In this document: piece after piece, positions 1-6,809 of the stretch
Layout of the letters: the number at the start of each line of letters is the position of its first letter
How positions within the stretch are numbered: the stretch's first letter is position 1
Origin: Clostridium sp. CAG:1024
GTDB taxonomy: Bacteria > Bacillota > Clostridia > Christensenellales > CAG-138
Length of the DNA: 7,089 nt
Direction of reading: 5' to 3'
NCBI GenBank assembly: GCA_000432015.1
Contig: HF985514.1
Span: forward strand, 93,722 to 100,810
Notes under the pieces: model-generated
What the model was told of the DNA's origin: nothing
The model's input: the letters and a program-made list of their open reading frames with translations, nothing else
Databases searched by the model: none
Program-made: the position numbers and the translations under genes

Positions 1-31
1 GACAGGGCCTGCCCGCCGGGAGAAGAGAGTA

Positions 32-1516
32 ATGGAACGCAGCAGCGGTATCCTCATGCATATTTCCTCGCTGCCGTCGCCCTATGGCATCGGTACGCTC
101 GGAAGAGAAGCATATGCGTTTGTAGATTTTCTAGCGGAAGCGGGACAGCGCTATTGGCAGCTGCTGCCGCTTGGGCCGACCGGCGTTTTTGATTCGCCGT
201 ACCAGTCCTTTTCCACCTATGCCGGAAATCCGTATTTCATCGATCTCGACTTACTCCGGGATGAGGGACTGCTGGAAGAAAACGACTATTGCACGCTGGA
301 TTTCGGCACGGACGCAGACCGGGCGGACTTCGGCAAACTGTATCGAAACCGTTACCCTGTGCTGCGGCGCGCCTATGCGCGTTACCGGGAGCGGGACGGC
401 TGGGAGGAAGCGCTTTCCGCACTCATGCAGCGTGAACCGTGGCTGCCGGACTATGCGCTGTTCATGGCGCTCAAGTCGCATTTCGGCGGCCTCGCGTGGA
501 CACATTGGCCGGATGAAGCGATCCGAACAAGACGGCCGGAAGCGCTTGTACGGTATCGTGCACTGCTGCGGGAGGAGATCGGTTTCCATGCATTCGTTCA
601 AGGATGCTTTTTCCGGCAATGGGAAGCGCTTCGCGCTTATGTCGCGAAAAGAGGCGTTCGCCTGATCGGAGATCTTCCGATTTATGTGCCTTTGGACTCT
701 GCGGACGTCTGGACGGAGCCCGCACAGTTCCAGTTGGATGAAACGCTTGCACCGGTCGCAGTGGCGGGCGTCCCGCCGGACTCGTTCAGCGCGACGGGCC
801 AGCTCTGGGGTAACCCGCTCTATGATTGGGATGCGATGGAAAGCGACGGGTTTTCTTGGTGGATCGATCGTGTCCGAGCAGCGAGCAGACTGTACGATGT
901 CGTGCGGATCGATCATTTTCGGGGATTGGCATCCTATTGGAGCGTACCCGCAGATGCTTCCACCGCGGAGTGCGGCGAGTGGCGGAAAGGCCCCGGCATG
1001 AAGCTCGTCGGTACGCTGCAAAGGGAAGTCGGAGACGTGCGATTGATCGCGGAGGATCTCGGATTTCTGACGGAGGATGTGATCCGTCTGCGGGAGGAAG
1101 CGGGCTTGCCTGGCATGAAGATCGTCCAGTTCGCGTTTGATTCACGGGAGAAGAGCGATTATCTTCCGCATAATTATACGCGAAATTGCATCTGCTACAC
1201 CGGTACGCATGACAACACGACCGCACGGGGCTGGTTTTCTGACGCTTCGCCTGCCGATGTTGAAAAAGCGGTCGCGTACCTTGGATTGAATGCCGAAGAA
1301 GGGTATGGCTACGGACTGATCCGCGGCGGCATGAGCTCGGTAGCGGAACTGTTCATTGCAACGATCCAGGATTATCTCGATCAGGACGGCAGCGCCCGTA
1401 TGAATACGCCCGGAACGGTCGGCAACGGGAATTGGTGCTATCGCGTTGCACCGGGGCTGTTGACCGATGCGTTGGCAAGCCGCATTCATCGCATGACGGA
1501 ACTGTATGGGCGCTGA
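32..1516 (+). CDS. malQ: 4-alpha-glucanotransferase (amylomaltase)
   Basis: Cytoplasmic GH77 enzyme that moves alpha-1,4-glucan segments between malto-oligosaccharides, releasing glucose; it works in maltodextrin and glycogen metabolism. The 494-residue length is typical of the short bacterial type. The N-terminus (residues 4-70) carries the GH77 signatures ISSLPSPYGIG, WQLLPLGPTG and SPYQSFSTYAGNP. Residues 212-228 give IGDLPIYVPLDSADVW, followed by the GVPPD...GQLWGNPLY loop (246-264). The three catalytic acids are visible: nucleophile D294 in VRIDHFRG, acid/base E341 in IAEDLG and D394 in GTHDN. The C-terminal NTPGTVGNGNW segment (458-468) is also conserved. The start is supported by GGGAG at 18-22, nine bases upstream. 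Only 31 bases precede the gene, so its operon context to the left is unknown. The product looks intact. Confidence 0.96.
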   Translation: MERSSGILMHISSLPSPYGIGTLGREAYAFVDFLAEAGQRYWQLLPLGPTGVFDSPYQSFSTYAGNPYFIDLDLLRDEGLLEENDYCTLDFGTDADRADFGKLYRNRYPVLRRAYARYRERDGWEEALSALMQREPWLPDYALFMALKSHFGGLAWTHWPDEAIRTRRPEALVRYRALLREEIGFHAFVQGCFFRQWEALRAYVAKRGVRLIGDLPIYVPLDSADVWTEPAQFQLDETLAPVAVAGVPPDSFSATGQLWGNPLYDWDAMESDGFSWWIDRVRAASRLYDVVRIDHFRGLASYWSVPADASTAECGEWRKGPGMKLVGTLQREVGDVRLIAEDLGFLTEDVIRLREEAGLPGMKIVQFAFDSREKSDYLPHNYTRNCICYTGTHDNTTARGWFSDASPADVEKAVAYLGLNAEEGYGYGLIRGGMSSVAELFIATIQDYLDQDGSARMNTPGTVGNGNWCYRVAPGLLTDALASRIHRMTELYGR

Positions 1517-1550
1517 AACAGAAATGACGCTTTGAGAGTGGTTTGGGGGG

Positions 1551-1598
1551 AGAAGAAACCGCGTTGTGTGCTATCGGCATACTTCGCGGTTTTTTCTT
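1551..1598 (+). terminator. Intrinsic terminator after malQ
   Basis: A 13-bp stem pairs 1551-1563 (AGAAGAAACCGCG) with 1585-1597 and contains one G-T wobble. The apical part can pair further (1566-1571 with 1577-1582, closing a TATCG loop). The right arm runs straight into TTTTTTCTT. The A-rich left arm means the hairpin could also stop transcription arriving from the other strand. It separates malQ from the next gene. Confidence 0.85.
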
Positions 1599-1625
1599 GC
1601 AATTTGTCGGGAGCATCGATAGAAT
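1597..1625 (+). promoter_or_regulatory. Sigma-A type promoter for the DUF4230 gene
   Basis: TTGCAA at 1597-1602 (four of six matches to the -35 consensus) and TAGAAT at 1620-1625 (five of six to the -10) are separated by exactly 17 bases. Transcription would begin near 1632, giving a short leader of about 17 bases that contains the ribosome binding site at 1636-1643. The -35 overlaps the tail of the malQ terminator, so the DUF4230 gene starts its own transcript. Inferred from consensus matching only. Confidence 0.65.
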
Positions 1626-1648
1626 GAAGAAAAATAGGGGGAGCATCC

Positions 1649-2551
1649 ATGGCAAAACAGAAAACAACGGTTGAAAGCATCGGCCGGAAAGAAGAAAATG
1701 ACAAGTCAAAGCAGAACCGGCAGCAGATCGAGCAGATGAAAAAACGGGCTGCGGAAGACCGAAAGAAAGCGGAAGCGGCACGCAAGAAGTCAGGGACCGC
1801 CGCAAAGCCCGCCGCGGGAAAAGAAACGCTGCTGGCCGGCGGCGCGGCGCTTGCAGCCGGGCTGCTCGGCGGCGCGAAGGGAAAGGGCAAGAAAAAGAAA
1901 AAACGTGCGCTGCGGCTCGTATTGCTTGCCGCTCTTGTGCTTGCGGCTCTGTTCGTCTATTGGAAGTTCTATGCCGGAGCGGGGGCAACGCAGGTGTCCG
2001 TGCTGTCGCAGGGGATCGTGCAGACGAATCTGGATTTTCAAAGCGCGATCCTCGGTGAATCCCGTGAAAAGCAGATGTATGTTGTTTTGGAGCAGGATGT
2101 GACCGTAGAGACAAGAGTCACGCAGTCCTTGCTGAACCTGTCTGTGTTTGAAAAAAGCAAAACCATCCATTCCAAAGGCACGGGGTATTATGCGATCGAT
2201 CTTTCAACGCTGACGGAGAACAGCATTCGGGTGGATGACAGTGAAAAGAATGTCGTCGTGACAGTGCCGCACGCGATCCTGTATGTTCTGGACTATGATG
2301 TGACCGCGTCAACGTTTGAGGATACCCAAGGCGGGCTCCTTGCGCTCGGCGAACTGAAGCTTACCATGGAGCAGCAGAACGAGATCCAAAAGAGCATCGA
2401 TGCGGCCATGCATGAAGTGCTCGAAACGGAGGAGATGTTTGCCTTTGCCGATGAAAAGGGCGCGCTGATGGTATATGAGCTGTTCCAGCCGCTTGTTGCG
2501 GCGCTTTCCGATGAATATACACTGGAGATCGTAATGCCGGAGGCAGAATAA
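1649..2551 (+). CDS. Membrane-anchored DUF4230 domain protein
   Basis: A 300-residue protein of unknown function. Residues 1-58 are strongly charged (Lys, Glu, Gln, Arg) and look like a helical, possibly coiled-coil cytoplasmic segment. Residues 60-76 form an Ala/Gly/Leu-rich stretch, then a lysine cluster (78-86) precedes one membrane helix at about 87-106. By the positive-inside rule the rest lies outside. Residues 125-296 resemble the DUF4230 family: beta-rich, with GTGYYAIDLSTL (177-188), VVVTVPHAILYVLDYD (202-217) and a helical tail. No catalytic motif is evident. The start is well supported by AGGGGGAG at 1636-1643, five bases upstream. Its own promoter lies upstream and cysK follows with no visible terminator. 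The family assignment is by recognised pattern, and no role is claimed. Confidence 0.85.
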   Translation: MAKQKTTVESIGRKEENDKSKQNRQQIEQMKKRAAEDRKKAEAARKKSGTAAKPAAGKETLLAGGAALAAGLLGGAKGKGKKKKKRALRLVLLAALVLAALFVYWKFYAGAGATQVSVLSQGIVQTNLDFQSAILGESREKQMYVVLEQDVTVETRVTQSLLNLSVFEKSKTIHSKGTGYYAIDLSTLTENSIRVDDSEKNVVVTVPHAILYVLDYDVTASTFEDTQGGLLALGELKLTMEQQNEIQKSIDAAMHEVLETEEMFAFADEKGALMVYELFQPLVAALSDEYTLEIVMPEAE

Positions 2552-2592
2552 CAGAAGAACTCGCGGACGGGGAAACTGTGCCGCGGAAGAAT

Positions 2593-2605
2593 GGAGAAAC
2601 GGATG
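2593..2605 (+). promoter_or_regulatory. Ribosome binding site deciding the cysK start
   Basis: GGAG at 2593-2596, six bases before ATG 2603, lies inside the first codons of the longer reading that would start at 2591. The upstream ATG has no site at workable distance: its nearest purine run ends one base away, and GGGGA at 2569-2573 is 17 bases away. The shorter start also gives the family's usual N-terminus. Confidence 0.6.
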
Positions 2606-3535
2606 AAAAGGATTTATCGCTCCGTGCTGGAGCTGGTCGGGAATACCCCGCTTGTCGCGCTGGAACACTATGCGGCGGAGCAGGGGCTGGAAGGAACGCT
2701 GCTTGCCAAGGTCGAACGCGGGAATCCCGGCGGCAGCGTCAAAGACCGCGTCGCAGTGCATATGCTTGACACCGCGGAGGCAGAAGGAAAACTCCGGCCC
2801 GGCGCAGTCATCATTGAGCCGACGAGCGGGAACACGGGTGTTGGGCTTGCTATGGCGGCGGCGGTGCGAGGCTATCGCATGATCGTAACAATGCCGGAGA
2901 CCATGAGCGTGGAGCGCAGGAAACTGATCGCCGCTTACGGCGCACAGATCGTTCTTACGCCTGGCAGCGAGGGCATGAGCGGCGCAGTGCGCCGCGCGGA
3001 GGAGCTGCAAGCCGAGATCCCGGGCAGCTGGATCGCAAGCCAGTTTGACAACCCCGCAAATCCCGCCGCACATGAAAATACGACCGGGCCGGAGCTGTGG
3101 CGCGACACAGACGGACAGATCGACGCGTTTGTGGCGGGTGTTGGAACCGGCGGAACGCTGAGCGGCACGGCAAGGCATCTCAAAAAACAGAACCCGTCGA
3201 TTGAGATCGTGGCCGTCGAGCCTGCGACCTCCCCGCTGCTCAGCTGCGGGTATGCCGGAAAGCACGACTTGCAGGGCATCGGTGCAAACTTCATTCCGAA
3301 AAACCTCGATCGGAGTCTCATCGACCGCATCATTCCCGTGACGGATGAGGAAGCCTATGCGGCGAGCCGCTTCCTTGCAAAGCGGGAAGGGTTGCTTTGC
3401 GGTATTACGTCGGGCGCTGCCGCACATGCGGCGGCCGCGCTGTTGAGAGAACCGGCATATCGGGGAAAGACCGTCGTTGCACTTTTGCCGGATACGGGCG
3501 AACGATATCTTTCCACAAAACTGTTCCAGGAATAG
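2603..3535 (+). CDS. cysK: Cysteine synthase A (O-acetylserine sulfhydrylase)
   Basis: PLP-dependent cytoplasmic enzyme that makes L-cysteine from O-acetyl-L-serine and sulfide. Numbered from M1 at 2603 (310 residues, the usual family length): substrate-side NTPL at 14-17; PLP lysine K47 in GGSVKDR; the TSGNTG loop at 74-79, which contacts PLP and substrate; the GTGGTLSG phosphate-binding loop at 181-188; LQGIGANFIP at 223-232; ITSGAA at 268-273; and PDTGERYLST near the end. The QGIGA and GERYLST pattern favours CysK over CysM, though the A/B split is not certain. An ATG at 2591 is in frame, but its only purine run (2585-2589) is one base away. GGAG at 2593-2596 sits six bases before 2603, so I chose that start. 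The 51-base gap from the DUF4230 gene has no terminator, so co-transcription is likely. Confidence 0.93.
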   Translation: MKRIYRSVLELVGNTPLVALEHYAAEQGLEGTLLAKVERGNPGGSVKDRVAVHMLDTAEAEGKLRPGAVIIEPTSGNTGVGLAMAAAVRGYRMIVTMPETMSVERRKLIAAYGAQIVLTPGSEGMSGAVRRAEELQAEIPGSWIASQFDNPANPAAHENTTGPELWRDTDGQIDAFVAGVGTGGTLSGTARHLKKQNPSIEIVAVEPATSPLLSCGYAGKHDLQGIGANFIPKNLDRSLIDRIIPVTDEEAYAASRFLAKREGLLCGITSGAAAHAAAALLREPAYRGKTVVALLPDTGERYLSTKLFQE

Positions 3536-3548
3536 GCGCGCAGCACGA

Positions 3549-3617
3549 ACGGTCAACGGAGCGTAGAGCCTGTGGCACGCTTGCCCGCTGCGTTGACACC
3601 GTCGCACAGGCGTGCCA
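3549..3617 (+). repeat. Overlapping inverted repeats, possible alternative RNA folds
   Basis: Three pairs are visible. ACGGTCAACG (3549-3558) pairs with 3591-3602 with a two-base bulge. GCCTGTG (3568-3574) pairs with CACAGGC (3605-3611). TGGCACGC (3573-3580) pairs with GCGTGCCA (3610-3617) and is followed by TTTTCCC. The second and third pairs share bases and exclude each other. Each also interleaves with the first, so they are either pseudoknotted or mutually exclusive. The third stem with its short T run could be a weak terminator for cysK. Seen by eye; no folding energy was computed. Confidence 0.5.
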
Positions 3618-3815
3618 TTTTCCCTGTTACACGATCGACAAGCCCCGGACGCTTTTCGATCCGAGAGCCGAAACCGTCTGAAGTCCTTCTCGTGCAGGCG
3701 AAAAAATGAAGAAATGCCGACGCTTATCGCAAGGCCGTTGAACACTGCATTGCGGGAGCTGCGGGCGGCTTTGGCCGATGTTCTCCTATGTCAAGACCCC
3801 TTTCGGCGCGTTCCG

Positions 3816-3845
3816 TTCTATTCGGTGCACATTGCACCATAGACT
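3816..3845 (+). promoter_or_regulatory. Possible sporulation-type (sigma-E-like) promoter with internal palindrome
   Basis: CATAGACT at 3838-3845 agrees with the Bacillus sigma-E -10 pattern (CATACAnT) at six of seven fixed positions. A partial -35-like TATT lies at 3819-3822, 15 bases upstream. Between them is the perfect palindrome GGTGCA-CAT-TGCACC (3824-3838), placed where a regulator could block or aid polymerase. No good sigma-A promoter is visible here. The -35 match is weak, so this is suggestive only, but a mother-cell sigma factor would fit an endopeptidase gene next to spoVB. Confidence 0.3.
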
Positions 3846-3893
3846 TATAGGGACGCGCCGCATATTTTGTCGAGGGGAAAGGGGACGGGAGCG

Positions 3894-5180
3894 ATGGAAA
3901 CACTGCGCTACGGAAGCAAAGGACCGATGGTAGAGTATTTACAGCTCGCGCTTGAGCGGGCAGGGTACGACCCGGGTAATATCGACGGCATTTTTGGAAA
4001 GAGAACACATGCCGCACTGGAGCAGTTTCAGCGTGCAAACGGATTGGCGGCGGATGGGATCGCGGGGCGCCTGACTTGGGCGAAGCTGTTTCCGTATCTA
4101 GCAGGATATACGATCCATATCGTGCGCGCGGGTGATACGCTACACGATATCGCAAAAATGCACGACACGACCGTCAACGCCATTGAGACGGCAAATCCCG
4201 AGATCGAAGCACAAAATCTTGTGCTGGGCGCGGAACTGGTCGTGCCGCTGGATTTTCCGGTCGTGCCGGTCAACGTGAACTATTCGTATGCGCTTTTGGC
4301 GTTGCTCATTGACGGTTTGACGGCACGCTATCCGTTTTTGCGGGAGGGACAGATCGGAACGAGCGTTATGGGAAAACCGATCTACAGCATCGCCATCGGA
4401 CAGGGCGAAAAACAGGTAAGCTACAATGCCTCGCATCACGCGAACGAGTGGATCACGACGCCCGTGCTTATGCAGTATTTGGAACGGTATGCAAGCGCCT
4501 ATGTGAACAGCGGCAGCATCGCGGGAACGCCTGCCCGCACCCTGTACCAAGGGGCGACGCTGTATCTTGTTCCCATGGTAAACCCTGACGGCGTCGACCT
4601 TGTGACCGGCGCGCTGAAACCTGACGACAGCTACTACAGGCAAGCGGCCGCCTTTTCCGAGTATTATCCGGACATTCCGTTCCCTTCCGGCTGGAAAGCG
4701 AACATTTCCGGGGTGGATCTCAACCTCGGGTATCCCGCGGAGTGGGAACGCGCACGCAGCATCAAATTTGCAGAGGGATTCACGCGCCCGGGCCCGCGGG
4801 ACTACGTCGGGACTGCCCCGCTCGCAGAACCGGAGAATCGAGCCATGGCACGCTTTACGGAGCTGCACGATTTCCGACTCACGCTGTCGTATCATACGCA
4901 GGGGCGGACGATCTACTGGAAATTTGCCGATTATGAGCCGGAGAACAGCAGAGCCATTGCGGAGGCGTTTTCGAAAGCTTCCGGGTACCTCGTGGAAGAA
5001 ACGCCATATCGGTCGGGGTTTGCGGGTTATAAGGACTGGTTCATCCAAAGCTACGACCTGCCGGGCTATACCATCGAGGCGGGACAGGGTCAGAACCCGC
5101 TGCCGCTTTCGCAGTTTGCGGACATCTATCGGGAAAACGAGGGGATTCTGACATTGGGGATGGTGTTAGCCCCGAATTGA
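3894..5180 (+). CDS. Gamma-D-glutamyl-diaminopimelate endopeptidase, M14 family, with PG-binding and LysM domains
   Basis: A 428-residue zinc peptidase predicted to cut the gamma-D-Glu-diaminopimelate bond in peptidoglycan stem peptides. Domains: PG_binding_1 (about 3-65), one LysM (about 72-118, HIVRAGDTLHDIA...) and an M14 catalytic domain (about 128-425). Zinc ligands H182 and E185 lie in HHANEW, with the third, H334, in SYHTQG; the catalytic glutamate is E395 in YTIEAGQGQNPLP. NPDG (230-233) and PGPRDYVGTAPLAEPE (299-314) are family hallmarks. The classical carboxypeptidase Asn-Arg pair is Asn-Leu here (277-278), which fits an endopeptidase. No signal peptide or membrane helix is visible. 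ATG 3894 is chosen because AAGGGGA (3879-3885) sits eight bases upstream; a TTG at 3867 would add nine residues without a good site. Closest known analogue: sporulation endopeptidase I of Bacillus sphaericus. Confidence 0.92.
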   Translation: METLRYGSKGPMVEYLQLALERAGYDPGNIDGIFGKRTHAALEQFQRANGLAADGIAGRLTWAKLFPYLAGYTIHIVRAGDTLHDIAKMHDTTVNAIETANPEIEAQNLVLGAELVVPLDFPVVPVNVNYSYALLALLIDGLTARYPFLREGQIGTSVMGKPIYSIAIGQGEKQVSYNASHHANEWITTPVLMQYLERYASAYVNSGSIAGTPARTLYQGATLYLVPMVNPDGVDLVTGALKPDDSYYRQAAAFSEYYPDIPFPSGWKANISGVDLNLGYPAEWERARSIKFAEGFTRPGPRDYVGTAPLAEPENRAMARFTELHDFRLTLSYHTQGRTIYWKFADYEPENSRAIAEAFSKASGYLVEETPYRSGFAGYKDWFIQSYDLPGYTIEAGQGQNPLPLSQFADIYRENEGILTLGMVLAPN

Positions 5181-5198
5181 TGGTATACTAATCGCATG
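5181..5198 (+). promoter_or_regulatory. Extended -10 promoter abutting the flippase ATG (possible leaderless start)
   Basis: TGGTATACT at 5181-5189 matches an extended -10 (TGn plus TATAAT with one mismatch). Transcription would start about seven bases after the hexamer, at or next to the A of ATG 5196. No Shine-Dalgarno sequence exists between the preceding stop (5178-5180) and this ATG. The -35 region is poor (TGGTGT at 5161-5166), as is common for extended -10 promoters. Read-through from the endopeptidase gene is also possible. Confidence 0.45.
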
Positions 5199-6809
5199 GG
5201 AAAGACAGAGAAAAAATCGTTTGTGAAAGGAGCTGCGATCCTTGGGATCGCAGGACTCCTCTGCAAGATCATCGGCGCGCTCTTTCGCATACCGCTGCGC
5301 AACCTGATGGGAGTTGCGGGCATGACCTACTATTCTACGGTCTACCCGTATTACTCTTGGCTTCTGGTCGTGTCCTCATCCGGCCTGCCGACCGCAATCT
5401 CAAAGCTCGTTTCGGAGCGGGTCACGCTGGGCGACTATGCAGGTGCGAAAAGAGTATTCCGAAAGTCGCTGCTGCTCCTCACAGTGATCGGCCTTGTCAC
5501 GACTGCGCTCATGTTTTTCGGCGCGGATGCGCTCGCGCAGGTGACGAATTGTCCGGGAGCGGAGAAATCGTTTCGTGCATTGGCTCCGGCACTGTTCTTT
5601 GTGTCGGTGATGTGCGCGTACCGCGGTTATTTGCAGGGGCTGCAGCAAATGACCGGCACGGCGATGTCACAGCTGACGGAGCAGGCCGGAAAACTCATTA
5701 TCAGTCTGCTGCTTGTGAGGATCCTCTTGCCGAGGGGCTATGATGTCGCCGCCATGGGCGCGCTGCTCGGCATTACGGCGTCCGAGATCCTGGCACTTAT
5801 CGTTATTTTTCTGTTTTATCTTCTGCATCAGAAGACCGATCCCGGGTTTCGCTCCGCGAAGGATCTCGTGGAAGAACGCGGGAACGATCATACCATTCGC
5901 GATATCCTTGTGATCGCGATTCCGGTGACGATCGGCGCATCCATCATGCCGCTCACCGGGATCGTGGATACACTGCTCATCAAGAACATCATGCTGTCCA
6001 CGGGGTTTTCGCGGGAATATGCGGACATGTGCTTTGCGGTGTTCCGTACCGATGTTTCGACGATCATCAATATGCCCGCCGTGCTGACGGTCGCGCTTGC
6101 CATGAGCCTTGTCCCTGCGATTTCAGCAGCCTGCACGAGAAATGATCGCATCGGCGTGCAGCGCGTCTCACGCATGGGCCTCAAGCTGGCGTTGATCGTC
6201 GGCCTGCCCTGCGCGGTCGGACTGTATGTCATCGGCGGGCAGGTCATCGAATTTTTGTTCAAAGTCACGCCGGAGGAGCTGACGATCGGCACTGCGCTCA
6301 TGAAGAGCTCTGCGGTGGGCATCATTTTTCTGTCGCTCGTACAGACCATGACGGGCTGTCTCCAGGGCTGCGGACGGCCGCTGATCCCGGTGATCAATCT
6401 GGGCGCGGGGGCCGTTGTCAAGATCGTTGTGATGGCGGTGCTCATGTTCGATCCCGCATTGAATATTCAGGGCGCGTCCATTTCGACCGTTGCCTGCTAT
6501 GCGGTAGCGGGAATCCTTGACCTTGTGTATCTGATTCGGCTGACGGGAATGCGGGTGTCAATCTGGGATTGCTTCGGAAAACCCATCGTGGCCTCGCTTG
6601 CAATGGGCGGCGCAGTGTATTTTGCCGGCGCATTCCTGAAAAACCACGTCGGCAGTACGGTTGCTACGCTCGGCTCCGTTGCGGTTGGGGTCGTGATTTA
6701 TGGCGCGCTGGTCATCGCGCTTCGTATGTTCAGCACGGAAGAACTTGCATTTATTCCGGGCGGTGCTCGGCTTCGCGGGCTGCTTGGCAGGAAGGGTGAG
6801 CGAGCATGA
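5196..6809 (+). CDS. SpoVB-like MOP-superfamily lipid/polysaccharide flippase
   Basis: A 537-residue polytopic inner-membrane protein of the polysaccharide transporter branch of the MOP/MATE superfamily, with about 14 hydrophobic segments. The N-terminal FVKGAAILGIAGLLCKIIG...RIPLRNLMG (9-39) and RGYLQGLQQMTGTAMSQLTEQAGK (143-166) are typical of SpoVB/YabM and relatives, which are thought to flip lipid-linked peptidoglycan or polysaccharide precursors. SpoVB itself is needed for spore cortex formation in B. subtilis. The following YabN/MazG-like gene repeats the B. subtilis yabM-yabN order and supports the SpoVB assignment over generic O-antigen flippases or MurJ. The upstream gap is 15 bases with no ribosome binding site. 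The next in-frame alternative, GTG at 5223, also lacks one and would trim the conserved N-terminus. The ligand is not determined by the sequence. Confidence 0.88.
   Translation: MGKTEKKSFVKGAAILGIAGLLCKIIGALFRIPLRNLMGVAGMTYYSTVYPYYSWLLVVSSSGLPTAISKLVSERVTLGDYAGAKRVFRKSLLLLTVIGLVTTALMFFGADALAQVTNCPGAEKSFRALAPALFFVSVMCAYRGYLQGLQQMTGTAMSQLTEQAGKLIISLLLVRILLPRGYDVAAMGALLGITASEILALIVIFLFYLLHQKTDPGFRSAKDLVEERGNDHTIRDILVIAIPVTIGASIMPLTGIVDTLLIKNIMLSTGFSREYADMCFAVFRTDVSTIINMPAVLTVALAMSLVPAISAACTRNDRIGVQRVSRMGLKLALIVGLPCAVGLYVIGGQVIEFLFKVTPEELTIGTALMKSSAVGIIFLSLVQTMTGCLQGCGRPLIPVINLGAGAVVKIVVMAVLMFDPALNIQGASISTVACYAVAGILDLVYLIRLTGMRVSIWDCFGKPIVASLAMGGAVYFAGAFLKNHVGSTVATLGSVAVGVVIYGALVIALRMFSTEELAFIPGGARLRGLLGRKGERA

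Larger units (their letters stand above)
3536..3893 (+). other. 358-base intergenic region, no convincing gene
   Basis: This is the largest gap in the window, between cysK and the endopeptidase gene. Small open frames across it (for example 3612-3842 plus) match nothing I recognise and lack ribosome binding sites. The left third (3549-3617) contains three overlapping inverted repeats. The right end (3816-3850) contains a perfect 6-3-6 palindrome and a possible sporulation promoter. The middle (about 3640-3810) shows only minor short repeats. It may hold a structured leader, a 3' untranslated element or gene debris; the sequence alone does not decide. Confidence 0.7.

Noticed and set aside
251..1021. 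Minus-strand open frame (256 codons) opposite malQ
   Set aside because: It lies entirely within the conserved GH77 coding region and its translation resembles no known protein.
3593..3621. Perfect -35 hexamer TTGACA at 3593-3598
   Set aside because: The best hexamer at 17-base spacing is CATTTT, matching only three of six -10 positions, and the TTGACA is part of an inverted repeat arm. It is not strong enough to call a promoter.
3646..3730. Short direct repeat GACGCTTTTCG / GACGCTTATCG
   Set aside because: Eleven bases with one mismatch and only two copies is compatible with chance. There is no array or mobile-element structure around it.
2309..3745. Long minus-strand open frame (478 codons) opposite cysK and the following gap
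   Set aside because: Its translation is rich in Arg, Cys and His with no recognisable domain. It lies antisense to a clearly conserved cysteine synthase, as expected for a shadow in GC-rich DNA.
3612..3842. Small plus-strand open frame (76 codons) in the 3536-3893 gap
   Set aside because: There is no Shine-Dalgarno sequence before its ATG or the inner ATG near 3715, no recognisable domain, and it runs across the inverted repeat and palindrome.
4140..5048. Minus-strand open frame (302 codons) opposite the endopeptidase gene
   Set aside because: It is antisense to an intact M14 domain with all catalytic residues, has an unlikely composition and has no family resemblance.
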